From contig JAFXEJ010000159.1 in assembly GCA_017513795.1 (NCBI GenBank), positions 1-33,135 of the forward strand: a stretch of DNA of 33,135 bases. Direction: 5' to 3'. Numbering within the stretch: position 1 is the stretch's first letter; every line of letters begins with the position of its first letter. This DNA is from Ruminococcus sp. Its GTDB lineage: Bacteria > Bacillota > Clostridia > Oscillospirales > Ruminococcaceae. Below are positions 1-8,075 of the stretch, piece by piece. The position numbers and the translations under genes are program-made. The notes under the pieces were generated by a model. That model saw only the letters and a list, made by a program, of their open reading frames with translations. It was not told where the DNA came from and searched no databases.

Positions 1-1201
1 TGATAAGTATACATACTACAAGGAATATCGGCACGAACCATGTATTTGCTGTCTCGGATTTCATTTCCGTCCACAGCTGGCTCATCATTTCGTTTGCGTC
101 ATCGGAAAGATTTACGAAAACGGTAGTCTTGTTGGCGATGAATTCGCTGTCCGGATAGGAAACCGGATCGTTCTGAACCTCCTCGTCAAGCATATCAAAA
201 GCGGCGCTGTGCGGCGTAGAATAGCAGATATAGTCAATGTTTGCAAAGGCGATATCAGGCTCGCACATGAAGTTTATGTACATTTCAGCGGCTTCTTTCT
301 GTTTGGCTGATGTGGGAATACACATCGCATCCACAAAGAGATTTGTACCGCTTTTCGGAACGGCAAAGTCAAGATCCTCGTTGTCCTCAAGGATTGTCAG
401 GGCGTCGCCGGCATAGTAGGGCGCAAGGAGTGCTTCTCCGGCTGCCATTTTGTCAAAAACCTCGTCCATAACGTAAGCCTGTACGACATCCTTCTGCTCA
501 CGGAGCTTTTCAGCTGCCGCTTTAAGTTCTGCCGGATCTTCGGTGTTAAGCGAATATCCGAGCATGATTTCAGCGATAGCAAATGCGTCACGGGGATTAT
601 CGAACATCAGTATCTGATCTTTATACTCCTTGTTCCAGAGGATATCCCAGTCAATTTCCTCACGGGGAATGTCGATTTCCTCGGCATTGTAGATTATACC
701 TACTGTACCCCATGTATAAGGCACAGAATAGGCATTTTCCGGATCATAGGCAAGATTGCGGTAGTTATCCATGATGTATCTGAAGTTGGGGATGTTTTCC
801 ATATCAAGAGGCTGAATGAGCTTTTCCTTTATCATCTTGCTTATCATATAGTCTGACGGGATAATTACATCATAGGTTGTTCCGCCGCCTTTGAGCTTGG
901 CATAAAGCTCCTCGTTGGTGGCGTAGTTTGTGTAGTTGACTTTGATTCCCGTAAGCTTTTCGAATTCAGCGTTTACGTCGAGAGTTCCCTCGTCTGCGCC
1001 GGTGGAAATATACTCGCCCCAGTTGTAGACGTTTATCGAAATATCATCGCCTTTGAAGCGTTTGTAGTAATCCTTGTCCTCAATGGTGAGAGTCTGCCCA
1101 GAGCCGTCTTCTTCCTCGTCGCTGTCACTGTCAGAGGCGCATCCGGCAGTCATGGTAAGAGACATCATAAGCGCCGCAAGGAAAGCAAATTTTCTTTTCA
1201 T
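1..1201 (-). CDS. potD: Polyamine ABC transporter substrate-binding lipoprotein PotD (partial)
   Basis: The gene runs off the left edge; 400 codons are visible without a stop. The product should bind spermidine/putrescine outside the membrane and deliver it to PotB/PotC. The sequence shows an ATG at 1201 behind GGAGGTGG, a signal peptide ending in lipobox TAGC (lipidated Cys21), an acidic Ser/Asp/Glu linker at about 22-35, then PotD-like segments: YNWGEYIS (59-66), DVIIPSDYM and VPYTWGTVGIIYN. The ATG overlaps the potC stop by one base (TGATG), so it is the last gene of potABCD. An oddity: after the expected end of the binding domain the frame continues into a hydrophobic stretch, WFVPIFLVVCILI (388-400), which looks like a C-terminal membrane helix and is cut by the window edge. 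Polyamine specificity is inferred from family and operon; other small cationic substrates are possible. Confidence 0.93.
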   Translation of the reverse strand, partial: MKRKFAFLAALMMSLTMTAGCASDSDSDEEEDGSGQTLTIEDKDYYKRFKGDDISINVYNWGEYISTGADEGTLDVNAEFEKLTGIKVNYTNYATNEELYAKLKGGGTTYDVIIPSDYMISKMIKEKLIQPLDMENIPNFRYIMDNYRNLAYDPENAYSVPYTWGTVGIIYNAEEIDIPREEIDWDILWNKEYKDQILMFDNPRDAFAIAEIMLGYSLNTEDPAELKAAAEKLREQKDVVQAYVMDEVFDKMAAGEALLAPYYAGDALTILEDNEDLDFAVPKSGTNLFVDAMCIPTSAKQKEAAEMYINFMCEPDIAFANIDYICYSTPHSAAFDMLDEEVQNDPVSYPDSEFIANKTTVFVNLSDDANEMMSQLWTEMKSETANTWFVPIFLVVCILI

Positions 1202-2004
1202 CAGAAGCCACCTCCGCTCATGCGTTTTCTGGCAGCCTTGCTCTCAATAACGTTCTTGACGATAAGTACAATGAATACCACAAGGAATATAAGTGTGGAA
1301 AGAGCATTGATCTCAGGCGAAACCTTTCTTCTTGTCATGGAGTAAATTGTAATAGGAAGCGTCTGCGAGGTCGAGCCTGTTGTAAAGTAGCTGATTACGA
1401 AGTCGTCCAGCGAGTAGGTGAAGGACATGAGGAATCCGCTGACAACGCCGGGCATGATTTCCGGCAGAACAACCTTGCGGAATGCCTTTAACGGACTGCA
1501 TCCGAGATCCTGTGCCGCTTCGTAGAGATGTGGATCCATCTGGCGGAATTTCGGCATAACGCTGAGGATAACATAAGGTACATCAAATGTGATATGAGCT
1601 ATAAGAAGCGTAACAAAGCCGAATTCGAGCGTCATTCTTGCGGCAAAGAAGCTGAACAGAAGCATCAGCGAAACACCGGTAACGATTTCGGGATTGATGA
1701 TAGGCATATTTGTCACGTTCATGACAACGGTTTTGGGAACACGCTTCATGCTGTTAATACCGATAGCCGCAAGAGTTCCGAGAATGGTGGAAATTATGCT
1801 GGCGGCAACGGCGATGATAACTGTATTCACAAGGGACGAGATAATTATGCGGTTGTTGAACAGTCTTTTGTACCAGTCAAGGGTGAAGCCGCTGAAAACC
1901 GAACTGCTTTTTGTCTCGTTGAATGAAAATACTATCAGTACAAAAATAGGCACATAGAGGAAAAACAGTACGAGTGCAAGATAAATTTTTCCGAGTTTTT
2001 TCAA
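1201..2004 (-). CDS. potC: Polyamine ABC transporter permease PotC
   Basis: This is an integral membrane permease of 267 residues, normal for PotC, with about six hydrophobic helices. The ABC-transporter EAA loop that contacts the ATPase is visible as EAAQDLGCSPLKAFRKVVLP in the second half. It pairs with PotB to form the channel of the polyamine importer. The start is a TTG at 2004, supported by AAGGAGGTG eight bases upstream; no ATG nearby has a ribosome site. It begins 12 bases after the potB stop and its stop overlaps the potD start by one base, so the four genes are almost certainly one transcript. The C-terminus is basic (KAARKRMSGGGF). I see nothing unusual apart from the TTG start. 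Confidence 0.95.
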   Translation of the reverse strand: MKKLGKIYLALVLFFLYVPIFVLIVFSFNETKSSSVFSGFTLDWYKRLFNNRIIISSLVNTVIIAVAASIISTILGTLAAIGINSMKRVPKTVVMNVTNMPIINPEIVTGVSLMLLFSFFAARMTLEFGFVTLLIAHITFDVPYVILSVMPKFRQMDPHLYEAAQDLGCSPLKAFRKVVLPEIMPGVVSGFLMSFTYSLDDFVISYFTTGSTSQTLPITIYSMTRRKVSPEINALSTLIFLVVFIVLIVKNVIESKAARKRMSGGGF

Positions 2005-2016
2005 CGCTGCACCTCC

Positions 2017-2823
2017 TTAAATAAGTACCTGATCGTCAGGATCAAACTGATTCATGACGGTCATGATAACGAGGATTATAACCATGAGAACGAGGGAAAT
2101 AGCCGCTCCTAAGTGCGGATTATAGGCATTTCCGAGGAACTGCATCTCAATGAGGTCGCCGATGAGGAGATTCGAGCCGCCGCCGAGCATTCTTGAAATG
2201 ATGAATGTTGAGATAGCCGGAACGAAAACCATAGTTATACCGGATGTGATTCCTGGCATACTGAGCGGAACGACTACACGGAAAAGCGTGGAAGCTGAAC
2301 TGCAACCGAGGTCGGAAGCGGCTTCCAGCAGTGATTTGTCTATCTTTACCATAACGGAGTACAGCGGAAGTATCATGAACGGCAGATAGTTGTAAACCAT
2401 TCCGAGAACAACAGCGCCGGAGGTATTTATCATCTGGAACGGACCAAGTCCTACTGCTCCGAGGATGTTGTTGATGATTCCGTTATTGCCGAGAAGCGTC
2501 ATCCATGCGTATGTACGGAGAAGGAAGTTCATCCACATGGGAAGCATGACTATCATCAGCATAGTTCCCTGCTTGTGCTTGTCCATTCTCGAAAGGATGA
2601 AAGCCACGGGATAGGCGATAACAAGGCATATAACCGTTGCAATGAGCGACAGCCATATCGAGCGCACGAAGATGTTGGCGTATTGTCCTACATCGGAAAC
2701 ATTCTGTATAGTGAAGTCTCCGCCGTCAGTGGTGAATGCAAAATAGCCTATCATCACAAGCGGAACAAGGATGAAAACTACCATCCATACGAGGTATGGC
2801 GCAGAGAAATATTTCAGTTTCAT
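2017..2823 (-). CDS. potB: Polyamine ABC transporter permease PotB
   Basis: This is a 268-residue inner-membrane permease and partner of PotC. It starts [21 protein letters not shown], so the first helix begins almost at once, as usual for PotB. The EAA loop is visible as [20 protein letters not shown], followed by further helices. The ATG at 2823 overlaps the end of potA by four bases (ATGA type) and is preceded by GGAGGTGCAGGA, so translation is probably coupled to potA. Gene order A-B-C-D matches the canonical polyamine importer operon. The last residues, FDPDDQVLI, form a short acidic cytoplasmic or extracellular tail. Confidence 0.95.
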   Translation of the reverse strand: MKLKYFSAPYLVWMVVFILVPLVMIGYFAFTTDGGDFTIQNVSDVGQYANIFVRSIWLSLIATVICLVIAYPVAFILSRMDKHKQGTMLMIVMLPMWMNFLLRTYAWMTLLGNNGIINNILGAVGLGPFQMINTSGAVVLGMVYNYLPFMILPLYSVMVKIDKSLLEAASDLGCSSASTLFRVVVPLSMPGITSGITMVFVPAISTFIISRMLGGGSNLLIGDLIEMQFLGNAYNPHLGAAISLVLMVIILVIMTVMNQFDPDDQVLI

Positions 2824-3872
2824 TCCTGCACCTCCGGAGTTTTCTTCATGATGTGGATATCATACGGATCAAAAGCCATACCTATCATAGTTCCAACAGG
2901 TTCAGCCTTTGTTGAGTGGATTATCCACTTGTGATCCACGCCGTCAACGATCATTTCGTAGTGAACGCCCTTGAATACAACTGATTCAACAATACCGGTA
3001 AGACGTGCTTTTTCAGCCGGAATGACCTGTACATCCTCCGGACGGATAACGACATCAACAGTTTCGTTGGGATCGAATCCCTTGTCCACGCACTCGAAGC
3101 GTCTGCCGGCAAATTCCACAACGCAGTCCTCCGGCATACAGCCGTTGATGATGTTGCTTTCGCCGATAAAGTCAGCAACGAAGGCGTTTACAGGCTCGTT
3201 GTAGATATCAGTCGGAGTGCCTATCTGCTGGATATAACCGTTATTCATGACCACGATGCTGTCGCTCATGGTGAGAGCCTCCTCCTGATCGTGGGTGACA
3301 TATACGAAAGTGAGTTCAAGCTCCTGCTGAATGCGGCGGAGTTCGATTTGCATTTCCTTACGGAGCTTGAGGTCGAGAGCGCCGAGAGGCTCGTCGAGAA
3401 GAAGCACCTTCGGACGGTTTACAAGAGCACGGGCAATAGCCACACGCTGCTGCTGTCCGCCGGAAAGACGGTGTACAGAACGCTTTTCAAAGCCCTTGAG
3501 GTTTACAAGCTCGAGAACTTCTCCGACACGGGAAAGTATCTCTTTTTCAGGAACTTTCTTCACACGGAGACCGAAAGCGATGTTCTCATAGACGTTGAGG
3601 TGCGGAAAAAGAGCGTATCTCTGGAAAACGGTATTCACGTTTCTTTTGTGGGGAGGAACGCCGTTTATACGCTGACCGTCGAAGAAAACGTCGCCGGAGG
3701 TAGGCTCCAGAAATCCGGCAATAATACGGAGAGTGGTAGTTTTTCCGCATCCGGACGGACCGAGGAATGTCACGAATTCCTTGTCCTTTATGTCGAGGCT
3801 TATATTTTTGAGAACTCTGCTGTTGTCCTCAAAATCAAGAATAATGTCTTTAAGACTGATAATATTTTCCAT
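2820..3872 (-). CDS. potA: Polyamine ABC transporter ATP-binding protein PotA
   Basis: This is the cytoplasmic ATPase that drives the importer, 350 residues, in the usual range. The sequence shows Walker A GPSGCGKT (38-45), Q-loop Gln84, ABC signature LSGGQQQR (136-143), Walker B VLLLDEP (156-162), H-loop His194, and a C-terminal TOBE-like regulatory domain from about residue 235 ([10 protein letters not shown]). ATG at 3872 follows AAAGGAAC. It is the first gene of potABCD, and a good promoter lies at 3924-3952. All catalytic residues are present. PotA-type ATPases resemble those for other substrates, so specificity rests on the neighbouring potB/C/D genes. Confidence 0.96.
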   Translation of the reverse strand: MENIISLKDIILDFEDNSRVLKNISLDIKDKEFVTFLGPSGCGKTTTLRIIAGFLEPTSGDVFFDGQRINGVPPHKRNVNTVFQRYALFPHLNVYENIAFGLRVKKVPEKEILSRVGEVLELVNLKGFEKRSVHRLSGGQQQRVAIARALVNRPKVLLLDEPLGALDLKLRKEMQIELRRIQQELELTFVYVTHDQEEALTMSDSIVVMNNGYIQQIGTPTDIYNEPVNAFVADFIGESNIINGCMPEDCVVEFAGRRFECVDKGFDPNETVDVVIRPEDVQVIPAEKARLTGIVESVVFKGVHYEMIVDGVDHKWIIHSTKAEPVGTMIGMAFDPYDIHIMKKTPEVQE

Positions 3873-3923
3873 TGCATCAGTTCCTTTTTTCGTGTATTAT
3901 CACGACAAAAATCATGACGATTT

Positions 3924-3952
3924 ATTATATCACAAAAAACGTCAGAATGCAA
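3924..3952 (-). promoter_or_regulatory. Promoter of potABCD
   Basis: Reading the minus strand, TTGCAT (3952-3947) and TATAAT (3929-3924) are separated by exactly 17 bases, with a TG-extended -10 (TGATATAAT). The expected start site is about 45 bases upstream of the potA ATG. No polyamine riboswitch or obvious operator was recognised in the spacer. Confidence 0.7.
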
Positions 3953-3996
3953 TATATATCGGCAAAATTTCTGTAAATTCGAGCTGTCCGTTCTGC

Positions 3997-4025
3997 TTGA
4001 CATCACAGGTGAAATCTGATATACT
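3997..4025 (+). promoter_or_regulatory. Promoter of rsmE
   Basis: TTGACA (3997-4002) and TATACT (4020-4025) are 17 bases apart, with a TG-extended -10. It lies about 35 bases upstream of the rsmE ATG and is divergent from the potA promoter, leaving 44 bases between the two -35 boxes. Confidence 0.75.
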
Positions 4026-4060
4026 GGATTTGTGGGAAAATTCGGAAAAGGAGGGCGGAT

Positions 4061-4783
4061 ATGCCGAGATTTTTTAAGGATGAAATTAATGAGGACAACC
4101 TCTGTCTTACGGGTGCAGATGCGCATCATGTCGGATTTTCTCTGAGAATGAAGCCCGGCGAACAGCTTACACTTTGCTGCGGCGGAATCGACTACGACTG
4201 CGAGATTTCCTCGATAACAGGCGACTGCGTGTATCTTGACCTTATAGAAAAGCATCCATGTATGGCGGAACCTGATATCAACGTGACGCTTTTTCAGGCT
4301 GTCCCTAAGCTTGACAAGCTAGAATTTATCATACAGAAAAGCGTGGAGCTTGGCGTTTCAAGGATAGTTCCCGTGCTCACAAGAAGGTGCATTTCACGTC
4401 CGGACAGCCGTGATTTCGAGAAAAAACTGAAAAGACTCACGAAAATCGCTGAGGAAGCGGCAAAGCAGTCCGGCAGAGGAATAATTCCGGAGGTCACGCC
4501 GATAGTTTCCTATAAAAAGGCACTCGAAATGATGAGCGGTCTCGACAAGACAATCATGTTCTACGAGGCTGAGGGCGGAAAGCCTTTCGGAGAGGTTGAT
4601 TTTTTCGGCGCAAAGAATATCGGTCTTGTTATCGGAAGCGAGGGCGGATTCGATGCCGATGAAGTCAGGATGGCAGTTGATGCCGGAACGGAACGTGTAT
4701 GGCTCGGAAAAAGAATACTTCGTTGTGAAACTGCACCAATAACAGGGCTCTCAATTTTGATGTTTTTAACAAATAATATGTAA
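4061..4783 (+). CDS. rsmE: 16S rRNA m3U1498 methyltransferase RsmE
   Basis: RsmE methylates N3 of U1498 in helix 44 of 16S rRNA using S-adenosylmethionine. The 240-residue length is typical. It opens MPRFFKDEINEDNLCLTGAD, the start of the PUA-like RNA-binding domain (about 1-70). The rest is a SPOUT methyltransferase domain with the trefoil-knot signatures IGSEGGF (about 190-196) and LRCETAP (about 221-227). ATG at 4061 has AAAGGAGGGCGG directly upstream. The gene stands alone between its own promoter and the promoter of the next transcript. In many Firmicutes rsmE follows prmA, which is not the case here. Nothing appears missing. Confidence 0.95.
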   Translation: MPRFFKDEINEDNLCLTGADAHHVGFSLRMKPGEQLTLCCGGIDYDCEISSITGDCVYLDLIEKHPCMAEPDINVTLFQAVPKLDKLEFIIQKSVELGVSRIVPVLTRRCISRPDSRDFEKKLKRLTKIAEEAAKQSGRGIIPEVTPIVSYKKALEMMSGLDKTIMFYEAEGGKPFGEVDFFGAKNIGLVIGSEGGFDADEVRMAVDAGTERVWLGKRILRCETAPITGLSILMFLTNNM

Positions 4784-4787
4784 AAGG

Positions 4788-4816
4788 TTGAAATTTCAAA
4801 AAGAGTATGTTATAAT
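4788..4816 (+). promoter_or_regulatory. Promoter of the structured leader and acidic protein gene
   Basis: TTGAAA (4788-4793), a 17-base spacer and TATAAT (4811-4816) form a strong sigma-A promoter starting a few bases after the rsmE stop. It implies a 5' leader of about 130 bases before the ATG at 4955. Confidence 0.75.
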
Positions 4817-4821
4817 ATATT

Positions 4822-4954
4822 GTGGACAGAATTAATGTCCGGTGAAGCTAATCTTCATGGCAAGCCGTGAAACGGTCTGCCTGAAATCCACCGTGATCCG
4901 TTCGCAAGGGATGCGGTGAAATTCTACTTCTTGCGGAGAAAAGAGGAAATTAAA
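4822..4954 (+). ncRNA. Candidate structured 5' leader RNA, class unknown
   Basis: Between the promoter and the next ATG lie about 130 bases with clear helices. CGGTG (4840-4844) pairs with CACCG (4889-4893). This encloses the hairpin GGCA-AG-CCGT-GAA-ACGG-TC-TGCC (4859-4881) and a weak AAG/CTT hairpin. Downstream, CGCAAG (4903-4908) can pair with CTTGCG (4930-4935), which lies just before the ribosome site AGAGGA; alternatively ATCC pairs with GGAT around the TTCGCAA loop. I compared it by eye with cobalamin, SAM, TPP, FMN, glycine, THF, c-di-GMP, T-box and SRP consensus motifs and matched none. It could be a regulatory leader or an independent small RNA. Confidence 0.45.
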
Positions 4955-5227
4955 ATGAATAAATTATTATTTGCAGTTTTAGCTGCTGGTGCAGCTGCTG
5001 CTGGCTACGCTGCAGTAAAGGCACTCAAGGGAAATAACAACGACGCAGATTATGATGAATTTGATGATGACTTCACAATTGGCGAAGATGATATCGACCT
5101 CGAGATCATAGACGACGCTGAAGAAGCTGCTGAGGACGCTGCTGAAGAAGTAGCAGAGGCTGCTGAGGAAGCTGTTGAAGCAGTTGAGGAAGCAATCGAA
5201 GAAGCTACTGACGAAATCAAGGACTAA
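4955..5227 (+). CDS. Small membrane-anchored acidic Ala/Glu-rich protein
   Basis: The product has 90 residues. An in-frame ATG occurs 39 bases upstream, but the start at 4955 is chosen because AGAGGA precedes it and a membrane helix follows at once (LLFAVLAAGAAAAGYAAV, about 4-21). Next come a short basic joint (KALKG), a very acidic stretch (24-53, rich in D), and a tail of EEA/AEE heptad-like repeats (54-86) predicted to form an amphipathic or coiled-coil helix. The N-terminus resembles YtxH-like anchors. The function is unknown. It is transcribed alone from a strong promoter through a structured leader and ends at a strong terminator, which suggests an abundant product. Confidence 0.75.
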   Translation: MNKLLFAVLAAGAAAAGYAAVKALKGNNNDADYDEFDDDFTIGEDDIDLEIIDDAEEAAEDAAEEVAEAAEEAVEAVEEAIEEATDEIKD

Positions 5228-5240
5228 TTCCGGATTTTTG

Positions 5241-5270
5241 GGGAGGGAAATCACCCTCCCTTTTTATTTT
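5241..5270 (+). terminator. Rho-independent terminator after the acidic protein gene
   Basis: GGGAGGG (5241-5247) pairs perfectly with CCCTCCC (5254-5260) across a six-base loop and is followed by TTTTTATTTT. Confidence 0.9.
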
Positions 5271-5346
5271 TTGCACTACATCTTATGCATAATATACACA
5301 AATCCGACGTAATTTTGTGTAAGTCTACAAAGTGCAAAAAATGCTA

Positions 5347-5375
5347 TTGACAAATGATTGATATGCTGATATAAT
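5347..5375 (+). promoter_or_regulatory. Promoter of tRNA-Pro
   Basis: TTGACA (5347-5352), a 17-base spacer and TATAAT (5370-5375), with TG-extended -10. A small hairpin CTGTC/GACAG (5383-5399) lies between the start site and the tRNA and may be a processing signal. Confidence 0.85.
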
Positions 5376-5417
5376 ATAAAAGCTGTCTGACACGGACAGT
5401 CACACAAAAGGGTGCGT

Positions 5418-5494
5418 CGAGGCGTAGCTCAGTTTGGTAGAGTGCTTGCTTTGGGAGCAAGATGCCGCAGGTTCAAGTCCTGTCGCCTCGACCA
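5418..5494 (+). tRNA. tRNA-Pro (TGG)
   Basis: A 77-base cloverleaf with acceptor stem CGAGGCG/CGCCTCG, D-arm GCTCAGTTTGGTAGAGT, anticodon stem CTTGC/GCAAG with loop TTTGGGA (anticodon TGG), T-arm with loop TTCAAGT, discriminator A and an encoded CCA. It has its own promoter, and A/T-rich sequence follows. Confidence 0.97.
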
Positions 5495-5526
5495 AAAAAA
5501 TTTTTTGAAAAAATTCAAAAAAGTAC

Positions 5527-5555
5527 TTGACAAACTCAAAAAAGTGTGATATAAT
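5527..5555 (+). promoter_or_regulatory. Promoter of tRNA-Thr/tRNA-Tyr
   Basis: TTGACA (5527-5532), a 17-base spacer and TATAAT (5550-5555), TG-extended. The layout nearly copies that of the tRNA-Pro promoter (TTGACA, 17, TGATATAAT). Confidence 0.85.
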
Positions 5556-5570
5556 ATTAAAGTACTAAGC

Positions 5571-5646
5571 GCTGGTGTAGCTCAGTTGGTAGAGCAGCTG
5601 ATTTGTAATCAGCAGGTCGGGGGTTCGAGTCCGTCCACCAGCTCCA
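5571..5646 (+). tRNA. tRNA-Thr (TGT)
   Basis: A 76-base cloverleaf with acceptor GCTGGTG/CACCAGC, anticodon stem GCTGA/TCAGC with loop TTTGTAA (anticodon TGT), T-loop TTCGAGT, discriminator T and an encoded CCA. An oddity: the T-stem GGGGG/CCGTC contains a G.G mismatch (5621 against 5633), where this family normally has a G-C pair. Confidence 0.95.
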
Positions 5647-5687
5647 TTTTTATCGGTACAAGCCGGTAAAAGTTCTGAATATGTTAA

Positions 5688-5773
5688 GGGAGAGTTCCCG
5701 AGTGGCCAAAGGGGGCAGACTGTAAATCTGTTGCTTTTCAGCTTCGATGGTTCGAATCCATCCTCTCCCACCA
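5688..5773 (+). tRNA. tRNA-Tyr (GTA)
   Basis: An 86-base class II tRNA with acceptor GGGAGAG/CTCTCCC, anticodon loop CTGTAAA (anticodon GTA), a long variable arm, T-arm GATGG/CCATC, discriminator A and an encoded CCA. No separate promoter lies in the 41 bases after tRNA-Thr, so the two are probably co-transcribed. Confidence 0.97.
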
Positions 5774-5800
5774 CATTTTCACAACATCATCTTTCGTTCT

Positions 5801-5827
5801 CCGCTTCATTTCATGAGCGGTTTTTTT
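5801..5827 (+). terminator. Terminator after the tRNA cluster
   Basis: CCGCT (5801-5805) pairs with AGCGG (5816-5820), with further TCAT/ATGA pairing possible inside the loop, followed by seven T (5821-5827). Confidence 0.85.
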
Positions 5828-5837
5828 GATTCTGAAG

Positions 5838-5865
5838 CCTTGCGATTTACTGCAAGGACTTTTTT
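5838..5865 (+). terminator. Second, tandem terminator
   Basis: CCTTGC (5838-5843) pairs with GCAAGG (5852-5857) across an eight-base loop, followed by AC and six T. It lies ten bases after the first terminator and shields typA from tRNA transcription. Confidence 0.75.
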
Positions 5866-5972
5866 ATGTCCGGAAAAAAAGAAGTGTTGCACGGAAATAA
5901 ACCTGCATTGTGCAGAAAAAATATTGTTTTTGTATCAACATCACGAATCCGGAGGCTACAGGAGGAATAAAA

Positions 5973-7799
5973 ATGATCAGAGAAGATTTAAGAAACATTG
6001 CCATTATCGCCCACGTTGACCACGGAAAGACTACCCTCGTTGACGAAATGCTTAAACAGGGCGGCGTATTCCGTGAAAATCAGGAAATCGCTGAGCGTGT
6101 AATGGACTCCAATGATATAGAGCGTGAGCGTGGTATCACTATCCTTGCGAAAAATACTTCCGTTTGCTATAACGGTATCAAAATCAATATCATTGACACT
6201 CCCGGACATGCTGATTTCGGCGGCGAGGTTGAACGTGTTCTCGAAATGGTTGACGGCGTTCTGCTTCTCGTTGACGCAGCAGAAGGTCCTATGCCGCAGA
6301 CTCGTTTTGTGCTTTCAAAGGCTCTCGAAATGGGACACAAGGTTATTGTTGTTGTAAACAAGATCGACCGTCCTGACGCTCGTCTTGATGAGATCGGCGA
6401 TGAGGTTCTTGAACTTCTTCTCGACCTCGACGCTAATGACGCTCAGCTTGAATCACCTATCCTTTTCTGCTCCGGCAGAAGCGGTACTGCTTCTCTCAGC
6501 CAGTACGAAGCCGGTACAGATCTCAAGCCGCTTTTCGATACTATCATCGACTATATCGAGCCTCCTAAGGGCGAAGAAAATGAGCCGCTCCAGATGCTTA
6601 TTTCCTCTATCGACTACAACGAATATGTCGGCAGAATCGGCGTAGGACGTATCGTGAGAGGTAATATCAAGGTAAATCAGCAGATTACTGTCTGCGATTA
6701 CACCGAGTCCAAGAAGAATTACAATTCCAAGATAGTTTCACTTCTCCAGATTCAGGGACTTAACCGTGTTCCCGTTCAGGAAGCTTCTGTCGGCGATATC
6801 GTGTGGATTTCCGGTATCGAGGGCATCACTATCGGCGATACTATCTGTGCTGTTGAAGCTCCCGAGGCTCTGCCTTTCGTTAAAATCAGTGAGCCTACTG
6901 TTGAAATGACTTTCTCCGTAAACGACAGCCCCTTCGCCGGACGTGAGGGCAAGTTCGTGACATCACGTCAGCTCCGTGAGAGACTTTTCCGTGAGCTTCT
7001 CAAGGATGTCTCACTCCGTGTTCAGGAAACAGAAAGCACTGATTCATTCCGTGTTTCCGGACGTGGAGAAATGCATCTGTCCATTCTTATCGAAAATATG
7101 CGCCGTGAAGGCTATGAGCTTGCTGTTTCTACTCCGAGAGTTCTTTTCAAAGAGGACGAGGACGGCAGAAAGCTTGAACCTATCGAGCGCCTTGTTATTG
7201 ACGTTCCCGAGGAAAGCGTTGGTTCCGTTATGGAAAAAATGGGAAGCCGTAAGGGCGAACTCGTTTCCATGCATCCTCAGGGAAGCCGTATGCGTATTGA
7301 ATTCCTTGTGCCGGCAAGAGGTCTTTTCGGCTACAAGAGCGAGTTCCTTACAGATACAAAGGGCGAGGGCATCATGAGCCACGTCTTTGAGGGATATGAG
7401 CCTTACAAGGGTGATATTGACCGCAGAAACACAGGTTCTCTTGTTTCCCACGAAACAGGCGAGGCTGTAACTTACGGTCTTTACAACGCACAGGAAAGAG
7501 GTCAGCTCTTTATTCCGGCTGGAGTTCCTGTTTATGAGGGAATGGTCGTTGGTGCTTCTCCCAAGACAGACGACCTCGTTGTAAATGTCTGCAAGAAAAA
7601 GCACCTTACAAATACCCGTGCAAGCGGTAGCGATGACGCTCTCCGTCTTGTTCCGCACAGAGTTCTCAGCCTTGAGGATTCTCTTGAATTCCTTGCTGAC
7701 GACGAGCTTCTTGAAGTAACTCCTGAGTCACTGAGAATCAGAAAGAGAGTTCTCAGCAATACACAGAGAGCTAAAATCAGAGGAAACGCAAAAAAATAG
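5973..7799 (+). CDS. typA: Translational GTPase TypA/BipA
   Basis: This is a ribosome-associated GTPase of the EF-G family that helps 50S assembly and stress adaptation. The start at 5973 gives 608 residues, the normal length. It is preferred over an in-frame ATG 63 bases upstream because GGAGGAATAAAA precedes it and [20 protein letters not shown] matches the family N-terminus. The sequence shows G1 AHVDHGKT (13-20), the switch region RERGITI, G3 DTPGHADF, G4 NKID, then EF-G-like domains II, III and V and the BipA-specific C-terminal domain ending in RIRKRVLS. No clear promoter was found between the tRNA terminators and this gene. It is followed directly by an intergenic repeat rather than a standard terminator. 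Confidence 0.97.
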   Translation: MIREDLRNIAIIAHVDHGKTTLVDEMLKQGGVFRENQEIAERVMDSNDIERERGITILAKNTSVCYNGIKINIIDTPGHADFGGEVERVLEMVDGVLLLVDAAEGPMPQTRFVLSKALEMGHKVIVVVNKIDRPDARLDEIGDEVLELLLDLDANDAQLESPILFCSGRSGTASLSQYEAGTDLKPLFDTIIDYIEPPKGEENEPLQMLISSIDYNEYVGRIGVGRIVRGNIKVNQQITVCDYTESKKNYNSKIVSLLQIQGLNRVPVQEASVGDIVWISGIEGITIGDTICAVEAPEALPFVKISEPTVEMTFSVNDSPFAGREGKFVTSRQLRERLFRELLKDVSLRVQETESTDSFRVSGRGEMHLSILIENMRREGYELAVSTPRVLFKEDEDGRKLEPIERLVIDVPEESVGSVMEKMGSRKGELVSMHPQGSRMRIEFLVPARGLFGYKSEFLTDTKGEGIMSHVFEGYEPYKGDIDRRNTGSLVSHETGEAVTYGLYNAQERGQLFIPAGVPVYEGMVVGASPKTDDLVVNVCKKKHLTNTRASGSDDALRLVPHRVLSLEDSLEFLADDELLEVTPESLRIRKRVLSNTQRAKIRGNAKK

Positions 7800-7801
7800 G
7801 C

Positions 7802-7853
7802 ACCAGCGGTGCCCCCGAAACACGTTCCCATGTGCTGCCGCACATTCCTCTGT
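7802..7853. repeat. 52-bp direct repeat, copy 1
   Basis: It begins two bases after the typA stop and is identical over 52 bases to 7916-7967. It starts ACCAGCGGTGCCCCCGAAAC and ends CATTCCTCTGT. Partial copies in inverted orientation occur at 30629-30668 and 30819-30853. Confidence 0.9.
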
Positions 7854-7915
7854 ACAAAGCGATACTTGCCATTCGCTCGTAGGGACGAATTATATGCCGG
7901 ACACTTTTATAATGA

Positions 7916-7967
7916 ACCAGCGGTGCCCCCGAAACACGTTCCCATGTGCTGCCGCACATTCCTCTGT
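7916..7967. repeat. 52-bp direct repeat, copy 2
   Basis: A perfect copy of 7802-7853, offset by 114 bases. The 62 bases between the copies carry another module (ACTTGCCATTCGCTCG) that recurs in inverted orientation at 30590-30633 and 30775-30818. Confidence 0.9.
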
Positions 7968-8019
7968 GCGGACAGGTAGTCTGCTATCGCATACGATAGA
8001 AAATTTAAACGTTAATTAT

Positions 8020-8047
8020 AAGGGGCGAACACATGGGTTCGCCCCTT
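8020..8047. repeat. GGGGCGAAC palindromic repeat
   Basis: AAGGGGCGAAC (8020-8030) and GTTCGCCCCTT (8037-8047) form an 11-bp stem around a six-base loop. Related hairpins are at 9668-9693 and 10994-11012. It has no T-run, so it is better called a dispersed palindromic element than a terminator, although it may stop typA transcripts. Confidence 0.7.
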
Positions 8048-8075
8048 AATTCATAAAACGTAAAATAGCCATCTG

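Noticed and set aside
3291..3917. 208-codon plus-strand frame opposite potA
   Set aside because: Shadow of the conserved ATPase gene; no ribosome site and no recognisable domain.
4822..4954. Leader as cobalamin riboswitch, T-box or SRP RNA
   Set aside because: The invariant motifs of these classes are absent; only a loose GCCGTGAAACGG resemblance to part of cobalamin leaders was seen.
5565..5774. 69-codon minus-strand frame across the tRNA-Thr and tRNA-Tyr genes
   Set aside because: It is the antisense of two clear tRNAs. Translations like GGRTRTPDLLITNQLLYQLSY are well-known false proteins from tRNA regions.
8020..8047. GGGGCGAAC hairpin as the typA terminator
   Set aside because: No T-run follows and the same hairpin recurs at other sites, so a dispersed repeat is the simpler reading; a terminator role is not excluded.
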